Assembly (NCBI GenBank): GCA_028286505.1
Contig: JAQBRK010000037.1
Span: 1 to 11,055 of the forward strand
Reading direction: 5' to 3'
Source of the DNA: Parcubacteria group bacterium
GTDB lineage: Bacteria; Patescibacteriota; Minisyncoccia; Phycocordibacterales; Phycocordibacteraceae
Length of the DNA stretch: 11,055 nucleotides
In this document: positions 1 through 5,080 of the stretch, one piece after another
Layout: each line of letters starts with the position of its first letter
Numbering within the stretch: position 1 is the stretch's first letter
Translations under genes and position numbers: made by a program
Notes under the pieces: model-generated
What the model was told of the DNA's origin: nothing
The model's input: the letters and a program-made list of their open reading frames with translations, nothing else
Databases searched by the model: none

Positions 1-1
1 T

Positions 2-1303
2 GTGTTCGCGTCGCCGCGCAATGCGGAATCTTCGGTCATAACCGCGCTTATTCTTTTTTTCATTCTCGCTCCCATCGCATCGCCGCTCGATGCGCTCTGG
101 ACGGTCCTTGCCGCGTTCGTCGCGGTAGCGGGGAAATACCTTATTGCCGTTCGTCGGAAACATCTTTTCAACCCGGCCGCGTTCTCGGCGCTCGTGCTCA
201 CGCTGCTTGGAAGCGGTATGGCTACCTGGTGGGTGGCAACACCAGCCCTCCTTCCGGCGACCATCGTATTCGGATATCTCGTCGTACGCAAACTGCGTCG
301 ATTCGATCTTTGGTTTTCGTTCTTTCTTGCCGCACTCGTGGTCAAGATGGCAATCTCGCTTTTCCTCGGGACTCCCGTACTCGCCGGGCTCCTTTCCTGG
401 TTCATCTCCTGGCCGGTCGTATTCTTCTCCACGCTTATGCTGACCGAGCCTATCACGATGCCTGCAACGAAAAATCACCGCATCGTGTACGGCGGTATCG
501 TGGGAAGCCTCTTTTCCTCATCCCTCGGCTTTGCGGGCATCTACGCAACACCGCATCTCAGTCTCCTTGCAGGAAACCTCTATTCGTTCTTCGTAAGTTC
601 GAAAGGACGGTACCGACTGAAACTGGTAGCATCCGAACGTCTTTCGTCTTCACTCGAGGAGTATTCTTTCGAGGCCGATCGCAAGCTTGCTTTCAAACCC
701 GGTCAATATATGGAATGGACGCTCGGGCATCGCGCGGACGCTCGCGGCACGAGGCGCTATTTCACGATCTCCTCGGCACCCGAAGAAGCTCTCGTGAGAA
801 TCGGGGTACGCGCCTCTTCAGAACCTAGTTCGTTTAAACGGCAGCTTGCATCTATGGCTCGCGGCACCATGCTCTCAGCCTCGAACGTCGCGGGTGACTT
901 CGTGCTTCCTCGAGATGCCACGCTTCCGCTCCTGTGGGTAGCGGGCGGGGTAGGCATCACTCCTTTTATAAGCATGACGCGCTCCCTTCAAGCGCGGGGC
1001 GAAACCCGAGACATCGTACTTGTCTACCTGGCAGCCGAACCGGAAGCTTTTGCATACGGTTCTGTGCTTGCGGCGCTGCCCTCGCTCAAATCAATACGGA
1101 TCGCCCGAACGGGGAAAGCTGATTGGAATGGCCTCACCGGAGAGGTCGATGGCGAACGTTTTATGGAACTGGTACCTGATTACGCAGAGCGAGAAGTATT
1201 CATTTCGGGACCATCCGGTATGGTAGACACGTTCATTCGGGTCGCGCACGACCTCGCCATACCCTCGCACAAACTCCATACGGATTATTTTCCCGGACTC
1301 TAA
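2..1303 (+). CDS. RnfD/NqrB-like membrane domain fused to ferredoxin-NADP reductase-type flavoprotein (5' partial)
   Basis: Predicted membrane oxidoreductase that would take electrons from NAD(P)H through a cytoplasmic FAD module to a membrane-embedded flavin domain. Residues about 10-195 hold several hydrophobic helices with RnfD/NqrB-like landmarks: KHLFNPAAF at 53-61 and LTEPITMPAT at 147-156, which corresponds to the TDPVTSP-type segment of RnfD. Residues about 200-433 form a flavin reductase module: the FAD motif RRYFTISSAP at 251-260, the nucleotide-binding motif GGVGITPF at 315-322, SGPSGM at 402-407, and a C-terminal DYFPGL. Family members usually have CGPxxM, so Ser402 replaces the usual Cys. 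The reading frame is open at the window edge and the first visible residues (NAESSVITALILFF) match an internal part of the family, so the GTG at position 2 is probably not the start and roughly 60-80 residues are missing. The domain assignment is firm; the electron acceptor is unknown. Confidence 0.82.
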   Translation: MFASPRNAESSVITALILFFILAPIASPLDALWTVLAAFVAVAGKYLIAVRRKHLFNPAAFSALVLTLLGSGMATWWVATPALLPATIVFGYLVVRKLRRFDLWFSFFLAALVVKMAISLFLGTPVLAGLLSWFISWPVVFFSTLMLTEPITMPATKNHRIVYGGIVGSLFSSSLGFAGIYATPHLSLLAGNLYSFFVSSKGRYRLKLVASERLSSSLEEYSFEADRKLAFKPGQYMEWTLGHRADARGTRRYFTISSAPEEALVRIGVRASSEPSSFKRQLASMARGTMLSASNVAGDFVLPRDATLPLLWVAGGVGITPFISMTRSLQARGETRDIVLVYLAAEPEAFAYGSVLAALPSLKSIRIARTGKADWNGLTGEVDGERFMELVPDYAEREVFISGPSGMVDTFIRVAHDLAIPSHKLHTDYFPGL

Positions 1304-1383
1304 CTGCAGCGTTTAACTTCGCGTTCACCCGCCAGAAGGTAGAGTACGGTTCGCTCGTGTTTACACGTAATCGCATACAACCT

Positions 1384-1560
1384 ATGGCAAACAATCAGGG
1401 AAATCGTAGTCGCCGCGGGTTCGCAAGCATGGACGAAAGCAAACAAAAGGAAATAGCGTCCAAGGGCGGACGCAGCCAGGGCAAGGGAAATAATCCGGGC
1501 AACTTCGCGAACGATCCCCAGCGTGCGAGTGAAGCAGGTAGGAAAGGCGGTAGCTCGTAA
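1384..1560 (+). CDS. Small KGG-repeat (Con-10/GsiB-like) stress protein
   Basis: A 58-residue, very hydrophilic, Gly/Asn/Lys-rich protein with no Cys. It carries KGG motifs typical of the GsiB/Con-10 family: a degenerate RRGFASMD segment, then EIASKGGRSQGKG, then ASEAGRKGGSS at the C-terminus. Proteins of this type are intrinsically disordered and are induced by desiccation, starvation or general stress in other bacteria; the role here is inferred. I chose the ATG at 1384 because the family typically starts close to the first KGG-like unit. The alternative GTG at 1357 adds nine residues (MFTRNRIQP) that do not resemble the family. No Shine-Dalgarno sequence precedes either start. The gene is followed by a strong hairpin at 1587-1626, so it is probably monocistronic. 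Confidence 0.8.
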   Translation: MANNQGNRSRRGFASMDESKQKEIASKGGRSQGKGNNPGNFANDPQRASEAGRKGGSS

Positions 1561-1586
1561 TTTTAATCGCTACAGTGCTATCGCTG

Positions 1587-1626
1587 ATAGAGAAGGAGCG
1601 GGTCGACGGACCCGCTTCTTCTCTAT
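1587..1626 (+). terminator. Long hairpin between KGG gene and nucleotidyltransferase
   Basis: The arms 1587-1604 and 1609-1626 pair over 18 bp with a single G-T wobble (1596/1617), closed by the tetraloop GACG at 1605-1608. The arms begin A/T-rich and end GC-rich (GCGGGTC / GGACCCGC). There is no separate T-tract after the stem, but the distal part of the right arm is pyrimidine-rich (CTTCTTCTCT). It is most likely the KGG transcript terminator. Its last base is also the first base of a -10-like hexamer for the next gene. Confidence 0.65.
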
Positions 1627-1631
1627 ATGAT
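1626..1631 (+). promoter_or_regulatory. -10-like element TATGAT of the nucleotidyltransferase
   Basis: TATGAT ends 7 nt before the ATG at 1639, so transcription would begin at or next to the start codon and give a leaderless mRNA. The same geometry is seen before three other genes here. No convincing -35 is visible, because that position falls inside the terminator hairpin. Confidence 0.4.
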
Positions 1632-1638
1632 TGCTGCC

Positions 1639-2349
1639 ATGCAGGCAGTCATCCTAGCCGCTGGGCGCGGTACTCGCATGAACTCGCTTACGGACGCGGT
1701 GCCGAAGCCCATGCTTAGGGTCGCCGGAAAAACGCTTCTCGAGCATAAATTCGATGCACTCCCACCTGACGTTCACGAAATCATCCTCATTGTCGGGTAC
1801 CTCGCTGCCGTCATTGAGGGCGCGTTCGGCTCCGAGTATAAAGGAATACCGGTTCGATACATTCATCAGGAAAAGTTGGATGGAACGATGGGCGCTCTCA
1901 TGCTCGCAAAATCCTACCTTAACGAACGGTTTCTGGTGATGATGGGAGATGACCTCTATGGAGCGGATGATATTGAGCGCACCATCGCGGAAGGAGACTG
2001 GGCAATGCTTGTCGAAGAAACGAAAAACATGGCAGCAGGAGGTCGGATCGTGACGGATGAAAGCGGGGAAGTAGTTGCGATAGAAGAAGGCGACCATCGT
2101 GGAAAAGAGGGTCTTATGAATACAAACATGTTCGTACTCGATCCGCGCGTATTCGAGTACCGGATGATTCCGAAGGCCGCAGGAAGTGATGAATATGGTT
2201 TGCCACAGACGGTACTCGCCGCATCAAAGGAATCGGATATCGCGCTCCACGCCGTTCCTGCCCGCCACTGGCTTCAGGTGACGTCTCCGGAAGACATTGA
2301 GGAGACCGAGAAGCGTTTGAAAGCGTTTGAAGATACCGCTACGGCGTAG
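1639..2349 (+). CDS. Sugar-1-phosphate nucleotidyltransferase (NTP_transferase family)
   Basis: Cytoplasmic enzyme predicted to couple a sugar-1-phosphate to a nucleoside triphosphate, giving an NDP-sugar and pyrophosphate. Numbered from the ATG at 1639 (236 residues), the N-terminus MQAVILAAGRGTRM at 1-14 is the nucleotide-binding signature. PKPML at 22-26 follows, with the activating Lys23, then GTMGAL at 82-87 and the metal-binding GDDLY at 103-107. The protein is the length of a bare catalytic domain: it has no left-handed beta-helix acyltransferase domain as in GlmU and no long C-terminal extension. I preferred 1639 over the ATG at 1627 because family members begin M-[KQ]-A-V-I-L-A-A-G and because the -10-like element overlaps 1627. 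Nucleotide and sugar specificity (glucose, mannose or GlcNAc) cannot be read from sequence alone. A PGI/PMI and a glycosidase lie further downstream, in keeping with hexose-phosphate metabolism. Confidence 0.88.
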   Translation: MQAVILAAGRGTRMNSLTDAVPKPMLRVAGKTLLEHKFDALPPDVHEIILIVGYLAAVIEGAFGSEYKGIPVRYIHQEKLDGTMGALMLAKSYLNERFLVMMGDDLYGADDIERTIAEGDWAMLVEETKNMAAGGRIVTDESGEVVAIEEGDHRGKEGLMNTNMFVLDPRVFEYRMIPKAAGSDEYGLPQTVLAASKESDIALHAVPARHWLQVTSPEDIEETEKRLKAFEDTATA

Positions 2350-2362
2350 TATGGTGCTCATA

Positions 2363-2415
2363 TTGCTGGTGTGAGCCCACAAGGCTGGCACCCGTGAGCT
2401 TTGCTGGTGTAAGCC
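2363..2415 (+). repeat. Two direct copies of the tRNA-Met 5' end, each in a hairpin
   Basis: TTGCTGGTGTGAGCC (2363-2377) and TTGCTGGTGTAAGCC (2401-2415) differ at one base and lie 38 nt apart. Both contain GCTGGTGT, which is also the first eight bases of the tRNA at 2492. Each copy folds locally. The first forms GGTGTGAGCC / GGCTGGCACC (2368-2377 with 2383-2392, one G-G mismatch and one wobble). The second forms TGTAAGCCT / AGGCTTGCA (2408-2416 with 2421-2429, one wobble). Either could also help terminate the preceding gene. Confidence 0.7.
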
Positions 2416-2446
2416 TCTTCAGGCTTGCATATAGCTCGTTCGGACG

Positions 2447-2480
2447 AAATGGAATATACATAAGAATGTGCATTCCATTT
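2447..2480 (+). repeat. Imperfect palindrome directly upstream of tRNA-Met
   Basis: AAATGGAAT (2447-2455) pairs perfectly with ATTCCATTT (2472-2480). The inner arms TACAT / ATGTG pair around an AAGA loop with one wobble, separated from the outer stem by a single A-C mismatch. The structure ends 12 nt before the tRNA and covers the expected promoter region, so it could be an operator, an upstream terminator or a processing signal. Confidence 0.6.
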
Positions 2481-2485
2481 ATCCT
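2480..2485 (+). promoter_or_regulatory. -10-like element TATCCT of tRNA-Met
   Basis: TATCCT ends 6 nt before the first tRNA base at 2492, placing the predicted transcription start at or next to the mature 5' end. No clear -35 is visible. Confidence 0.35.
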
Positions 2486-2491
2486 CACTTC

Positions 2492-2565
2492 GCTGGTGTA
2501 GCTCAGGTAGTTAGAGCATGGGACTCATAAACCCAAGGTCGAAGGTGCAAGTCCTTCCACCAGCA
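2492..2565 (+). tRNA. tRNA-Met (anticodon CAU), elongator or Ile2 type
   Basis: A full cloverleaf of 74 nt. The acceptor GCTGGTG / CACCAGC pairs perfectly and the D stem is GCTC / GAGC. The anticodon loop CTCATAA gives anticodon CAU, and the T stem GAAGG / CCTTC is intact. The discriminator is A2565 and the next bases are CAA, so CCA is not encoded. The G1-C72 pair and the lack of a GGG/CCC block adjoining the loop argue against an initiator. Elongator Met and lysidine-modified Ile2 cannot be separated here. Oddities: an A-A mismatch closes the anticodon stem (31/39), the D loop AGGTAGTTA reads A at position 18, and the T loop TGCAAGT has G at position 55. Its ends are copied in the flanks. 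Confidence 0.88.
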
Positions 2566-2633
2566 CAAAAGGGGCGAAGCCGGTTTTGTGCTGGTGGAGA
2601 AGGCCGCCTGCGCGGCCTTCGTAAGGACTTGCA
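2546..2633 (+). repeat. Inverted copy of the tRNA-Met 3' end, interrupted by a hairpin
   Basis: The 3' part of the tRNA and its tail (2546-2570) is present again in inverted orientation. 2556-2570 pairs perfectly with 2584-2598 (15 bp, around GGGGCGAAGCCGG). 2546-2556 is complementary to 2623-2633 (AAGGACTTGCA, 11 bp). Between the two blocks of the inverted copy sits an independent perfect 9-bp hairpin, GAAGGCCGC / GCGGCCTTC (2599-2607 with 2612-2620, loop CTGC). The AAAA...TTTT core resembles a bidirectional terminator, but its stem runs into the acceptor and T arm of the tRNA and would compete with the cloverleaf. Confidence 0.75.
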
Positions 2634-2720
2634 GGGCGGAACCATGTCGCGTAGCGACGGGTGAGCCGGGGTCGCGCATACTTAGGAGCGAAGCGACTTA
2701 GTAAAGTGTGACCAGTCCTT
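2634..2720 (+). other. Structured intergenic segment downstream of tRNA-Met
   Basis: No ORF with coding character. It is dense in short inverted repeats: GTCGC / GCGAC (2646-2650 with 2654-2658) and CATACTT / AAGTGTG (2677-2683 with 2704-2710, one wobble). The direct repeat CTTAG occurs at 2681 and 2697. AGTCCTT at 2714-2720 is a second copy of tRNA bases 2550-2556 and is complementary to AAGGACT at 2623-2629. It may be an RNA element or a member of a dispersed repeat family; no known family is recognised. Confidence 0.45.
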
Positions 2721-2740
2721 CTTAATGCGTAGCTTGTTTC

Positions 2741-2746
2741 TATACT
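2741..2746 (+). promoter_or_regulatory. -10-like element TATACT upstream of tRNA-Asp
   Basis: This is the best -10 match upstream of tRNA-Asp. A start near 2753 would give a precursor leader of about 70 nt containing the partial tRNA-Asp copy at 2782-2790. There is no good -35 at 17 nt. Confidence 0.35.
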
Positions 2747-2771
2747 GCAAAAAAGCTATATTCGGTAAGTT

Positions 2772-2835
2772 CGCAACAAATGCGGCCATAAGCAGATAGC
2801 TTGTGTCCGCGAACAACAATACTGCGGCCATAGCT
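2772..2835 (+). repeat. Partial upstream duplication of the tRNA-Asp 5' end
   Basis: TGCGGCCATA at 2781-2790 is repeated exactly at 2823-2832, where it spans the base before tRNA-Asp and its first nine bases. The bases before each copy are also alike (GCAACAAA against GAACAACAATAC), suggesting a partial duplication of flank plus tRNA 5' end. The upstream copy lies inside a stem GTTCGC / GCGAAC (2769-2774 with 2809-2814). Confidence 0.65.
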
Positions 2836-2897
2836 CAACTGGTTAGAGCATCCGCCTGTCACGCGGAAGGTTGCCGGTTCAAGTCCGGTTGGCCGCG
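2824..2897 (+). tRNA. tRNA-Asp (anticodon GUC)
   Basis: Canonical 74-nt cloverleaf: acceptor GCGGCCA / TGGCCGC, D stem GCTC / GAGC, and D loop AACTGGTTA with the usual GG. The anticodon stem is TCCGC / GCGGA around CTGTCAC (anticodon GUC), and the T arm is GCCGG TTCAAGT CCGGT. The discriminator is G2897, as expected for Asp. CCA is not encoded. It is followed by a terminator hairpin about 30 nt downstream. Confidence 0.95.
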
Positions 2898-2928
2898 CAT
2901 CGTTAAAGAAGGAATACATAAAACACAG

Positions 2929-2954
2929 AAACACCCCTTATCTGAGGGGTGTTT
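2929..2954 (+). terminator. Intrinsic terminator after tRNA-Asp
   Basis: AAACACCCCT (2929-2938) pairs perfectly with AGGGGTGTTT (2945-2954) around a 6-nt loop. The A-rich left base and T-rich right base make it terminator-like in both directions. Confidence 0.75.
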
Positions 2955-3076
2955 CCCGTTCACGTCGCGCTCCTTTCGTCATGGTGGGGATAACGAAAGG
3001 GGGTGCCTAAAGTACTGTTACTCTGATACCAAGGTATAGACCATATTCTCATTCCTTATCAATCACTCCTTATTCT

Positions 3077-4225
3077 ATGTCATTTAATGTAACTCTTGCA
3101 GAACAAAAGATCCTCGGCATCGCACTCGTGCTGGCATTTTTCATGGCGCTATCGCTAGCTCCGGGACATGCTCATGCGGCAGCGGTCACCTTGGTCTCGT
3201 CTACGGTCACCTCGAACAACGCCTCCACGACGCTCGCTAAAATAGGCGATACGGTCACCTTCGGTCTCACGCTTTCCGGCACGCCTGCGGCGACCACGAC
3301 ACCGACCATAAATATCTTCAGTTTGGGAGCCGTGAACATGACAGGTTCAGGTACTACGTGGTCATATGCAACCACGTCGTCTTCTGCGTGGACGAGCGGA
3401 TTCCTTACCTTCGCGCAGGCATGGGGAGGCACCGTGGGTGAAGCAACCACGACGATAACCCAGACAAGCCTTACGGGAACGAACGTTCGCTTCGATAAAA
3501 CGGCACCGACGATCAGCTCCATTACCTCGAGCGCATCCTGTACCGGCAGCATTTGCTCCCCGGGCAATACGATCACCTTTACCTTGACGCCGGGTGCGAC
3601 CGAATACGGTGCTACCGTGACCGGTTCGTACAATTCACGCGCACTTACGTGGAGCACGAGTAACGCGGGCGCGACTTATACGGCTGTCTACACCGCTGGT
3701 AGGGGAGATTCGAGTACCGGGCTTGCGGTCCAGATCTCGGGCGTGATCCTCACGGACGCGGCAGGGAATGCAAGCAGTGCAGGCGCAGGCTCCGACGTTA
3801 CGGCAACCATAAGCGCGAATAGTCATCGTCCGGTCGTTATCATTACCGGCAGCTCGAACGACTCCAGTTCCGAATCAACGGCGCCGGTAACGACGACTAC
3901 CCAGACGAGCACGGAAACGACCTCCACGACACCGGCTTCGACTACAACGGGAAGCACCACGTCTTCTCCGGCGGCCGTGATGAAGTTCGTCCGTGACCTG
4001 CAGCTCGGCGCGAACAACTCCGACGTGAAGGCATTGCAGGCATTCCTCAACAGCCATGGCTACGCGATAGTTGCGTCCGGACCGGGCTCGAAGGGATCGG
4101 AGACCTCTTTCTTCGGCGGGCTTACTCAAACGGCACTCGCTAAATTCCAAGCAGCTAAGGGAATCTCGCCCGCCCGCGGCTTCTTCGGCCCGAAGACACG
4201 AGCTTTCATCTCAGGAATGCAGTAG
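3077..4225 (+). CDS. Secreted Ig-like protein with C-terminal peptidoglycan-binding domain
   Basis: Exported protein of 382 residues. A signal peptide spans about 1-35 (hydrophobic ILGIALVLAFFMALSLAP, likely cleavage after HAHA). Residues about 36-250 are Ser/Thr/Ala/Gly-rich and beta-strand-like, resembling two bacterial Ig/Big-type units separated by DKTAPTISSITS near 140-151. Cys155 and Cys160 could form a disulfide. A low-complexity Ser/Thr linker covers about 258-298. The C-terminus, about 303-380, is a PG_binding_1-type domain (LQLGANNSDVKALQAFLNSHGY, with FFGGLTQTALAKFQ and the terminal FGPKTRAFI). This version of the domain is characteristic of Parcubacteria. The likely role is attachment to, or remodelling of, the cell wall; no catalytic domain is visible. 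No Shine-Dalgarno sequence precedes the start. A TATTCT at 3044-3049 could be the -10, giving a leader of about 20 nt. The gene ends at a clear terminator. Confidence 0.87.
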   Translation: MSFNVTLAEQKILGIALVLAFFMALSLAPGHAHAAAVTLVSSTVTSNNASTTLAKIGDTVTFGLTLSGTPAATTTPTINIFSLGAVNMTGSGTTWSYATTSSSAWTSGFLTFAQAWGGTVGEATTTITQTSLTGTNVRFDKTAPTISSITSSASCTGSICSPGNTITFTLTPGATEYGATVTGSYNSRALTWSTSNAGATYTAVYTAGRGDSSTGLAVQISGVILTDAAGNASSAGAGSDVTATISANSHRPVVIITGSSNDSSSESTAPVTTTTQTSTETTSTTPASTTTGSTTSSPAAVMKFVRDLQLGANNSDVKALQAFLNSHGYAIVASGPGSKGSETSFFGGLTQTALAKFQAAKGISPARGFFGPKTRAFISGMQ

Positions 4226-4256
4226 GAATTGGGTTCCAAACCTTGTGAAGGCCAAA

Positions 4257-4280
4257 GTAAAACCCCGAAAGGGGTTTTAC
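4257..4280 (+). terminator. Intrinsic terminator after the PG-binding protein
   Basis: GTAAAACCCC (4257-4266) pairs perfectly with GGGGTTTTAC (4271-4280) around a GAAA tetraloop, with A and T runs in the two arms. It is symmetric, so it could act on both strands. Confidence 0.8.
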
Positions 4281-4333
4281 GCATTTGCAATGGTGTTTAT
4301 GTGAGTCACGGGTACCGTGAGATTACCGGGCCG

Positions 4334-4366
4334 CACTTATTACTTTACTTTGTAAAGTAATAAGTG
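4334..4366 (+). promoter_or_regulatory. Perfect 15-bp palindrome, putative operator of the GST gene
   Basis: CACTTATTACTTTAC (4334-4348) and GTAAAGTAATAAGTG (4352-4366) are perfect inverted repeats around TTT. The element covers the expected -35 region and ends inside the extended -10 at 4365-4373. It is AT-rich in a GC-rich neighbourhood. The TTACTTTAC/GTAAAGTAA core resembles operators of small winged-helix repressors (MarR/HxlR type), but no such regulator gene is in this window. It is unlikely to be a simple terminator, since a better one lies at 4257-4280. Confidence 0.65.
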
Positions 4367-4373
4367 ATACACT
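4365..4373 (+). promoter_or_regulatory. Extended -10 element of the GST gene
   Basis: TGATACACT has the TGn extension and the hexamer TACACT (4368-4373). A -35-like TTACTT (4345-4350) is 17 nt upstream. Predicted start is near 4380. Confidence 0.55.
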
Positions 4374-4416
4374 GTTGGTCTATCACTACGCATTTTCTAT
4401 GGAATCAACCACACGC

Positions 4417-5040
4417 ATGAGGCTTTATTACGCACCGGGAGCCTGTTCGCTTTCCACGCACATCGTTGCGCGCGAGAGCGAGCTCGATGTCGAGATTTCA
4501 AAAGTAACGTTCTCGCCCGAAGGCCGCACCACCGAGCATGGTGAAGACTACTACTTGGTAAATAAGAAGGGCGGGTATGTTCCCGCACTTCGCCTGCCGA
4601 ACGACGAGGTCATGGCAGAGGGCGGTGCCATCATCCAGTACCTCGCCGATAAGGCGGAAGGGAAGCACCTTGCACCCGAGAAGGGCACGCTCGAACACTA
4701 TCGTTTCCTCGAATGGCTCATGTTCATCAGCACCGAGCTCCATAAGGGTTTCAGCCCGCTCTTCAGGGCTGATGCTCCGGAAACCGAGAAGACGCTTGCG
4801 TCCGACAAACTCAACAAGCGCTACGCCTACGTAAACGAGGCGCTTGAGGGTAAGGAGTATTTGCTTGGCACGTTTAGCGTTGCGGATGCATATCTCTACA
4901 CGATTCTTCGCTGGTCAGCGCGGGCGAACATCGACCTTGCGACCTATCCCAACCTCTCGGTATTCATGAAGCTCATGGAAAGCCGGAAGGGAGTACAGAC
5001 GGCTCTTGAGGAAGAAGGTCTCGACCCGTTCAAGCAGTAG
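4417..5040 (+). CDS. gstA: Beta-class glutathione S-transferase
   Basis: Cytosolic enzyme that conjugates or reduces with glutathione, 207 residues from the ATG at 4417 (E. coli GstA has 201). The N-terminal thioredoxin-like domain starts MRLYYAPGACSLSTH, placing the beta-class catalytic Cys at residue 10, and has the cis-proline segment YVPAL at 54-58. The helical C-terminal domain contains STELHKGFSPLF at 105-116, where His109 corresponds to the conserved beta-class His, and VADAYLYTILRW further on. I chose 4417 because it reproduces the family N-terminus exactly. The in-frame ATG at 4399 adds MESTTR, sits closer to the predicted transcription start and is a real alternative; neither has a Shine-Dalgarno sequence. 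Close resemblance to proteobacterial GstA suggests acquisition by transfer. A palindrome overlapping the promoter suggests inducible control. Confidence 0.92.
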   Translation: MRLYYAPGACSLSTHIVARESELDVEISKVTFSPEGRTTEHGEDYYLVNKKGGYVPALRLPNDEVMAEGGAIIQYLADKAEGKHLAPEKGTLEHYRFLEWLMFISTELHKGFSPLFRADAPETEKTLASDKLNKRYAYVNEALEGKEYLLGTFSVADAYLYTILRWSARANIDLATYPNLSVFMKLMESRKGVQTALEEEGLDPFKQ

Positions 5041-5046
5041 GTGCAG

Positions 5047-5080
5047 AACCGCACCAATGCCGAGTTGCGTTCGTGCGGTT
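5047..5080 (+). other. Hairpin between GST and abrB-like gene
   Basis: AACCGCAC (5047-5054) pairs perfectly with GTGCGGTT (5073-5080) with an 18-nt loop. It may weakly terminate the GST transcript. The loop contains the -35-like TTGCGT of the next gene, so it could also influence that promoter as DNA. Confidence 0.4.

Noticed and set aside
2492..2565. Initiator tRNA-fMet
   Set aside because: Position 1-72 is a G-C pair, not mismatched, and the stem next to the anticodon loop is not the GGG/CCC block of initiators.
2350..2900. Possible CRISPR array or integrative-element attachment site
   Set aside because: The repeats are unequal, irregularly spaced and derived from the tRNA ends. There is no integrase and no second attachment-like copy of a full tRNA 3' end in direct orientation.
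2740..2934. Minus-strand ORF with the string PTGLEPATFRVTGG across tRNA-Asp
   Set aside because: This is the well-known artefact peptide obtained by translating the antisense strand of a tRNA gene; the canonical tRNA-Asp explains the sequence.
2803..3039. Plus-strand ORF running through tRNA-Asp and its terminator
   Set aside because: It is a translation of the tRNA and a hairpin, with no protein-like composition or start context.
3172..3657. 161-codon minus-strand frame rich in Val
   Set aside because: Antisense of the Thr/Ala-rich exported protein; the composition is explained by the complementary codons.
3881..3965. Possible tandem DNA repeat of ACGAC-type units
   Set aside because: The similarity comes from a low-complexity Thr/Ser linker with varied codons; there is no regular repeat period.
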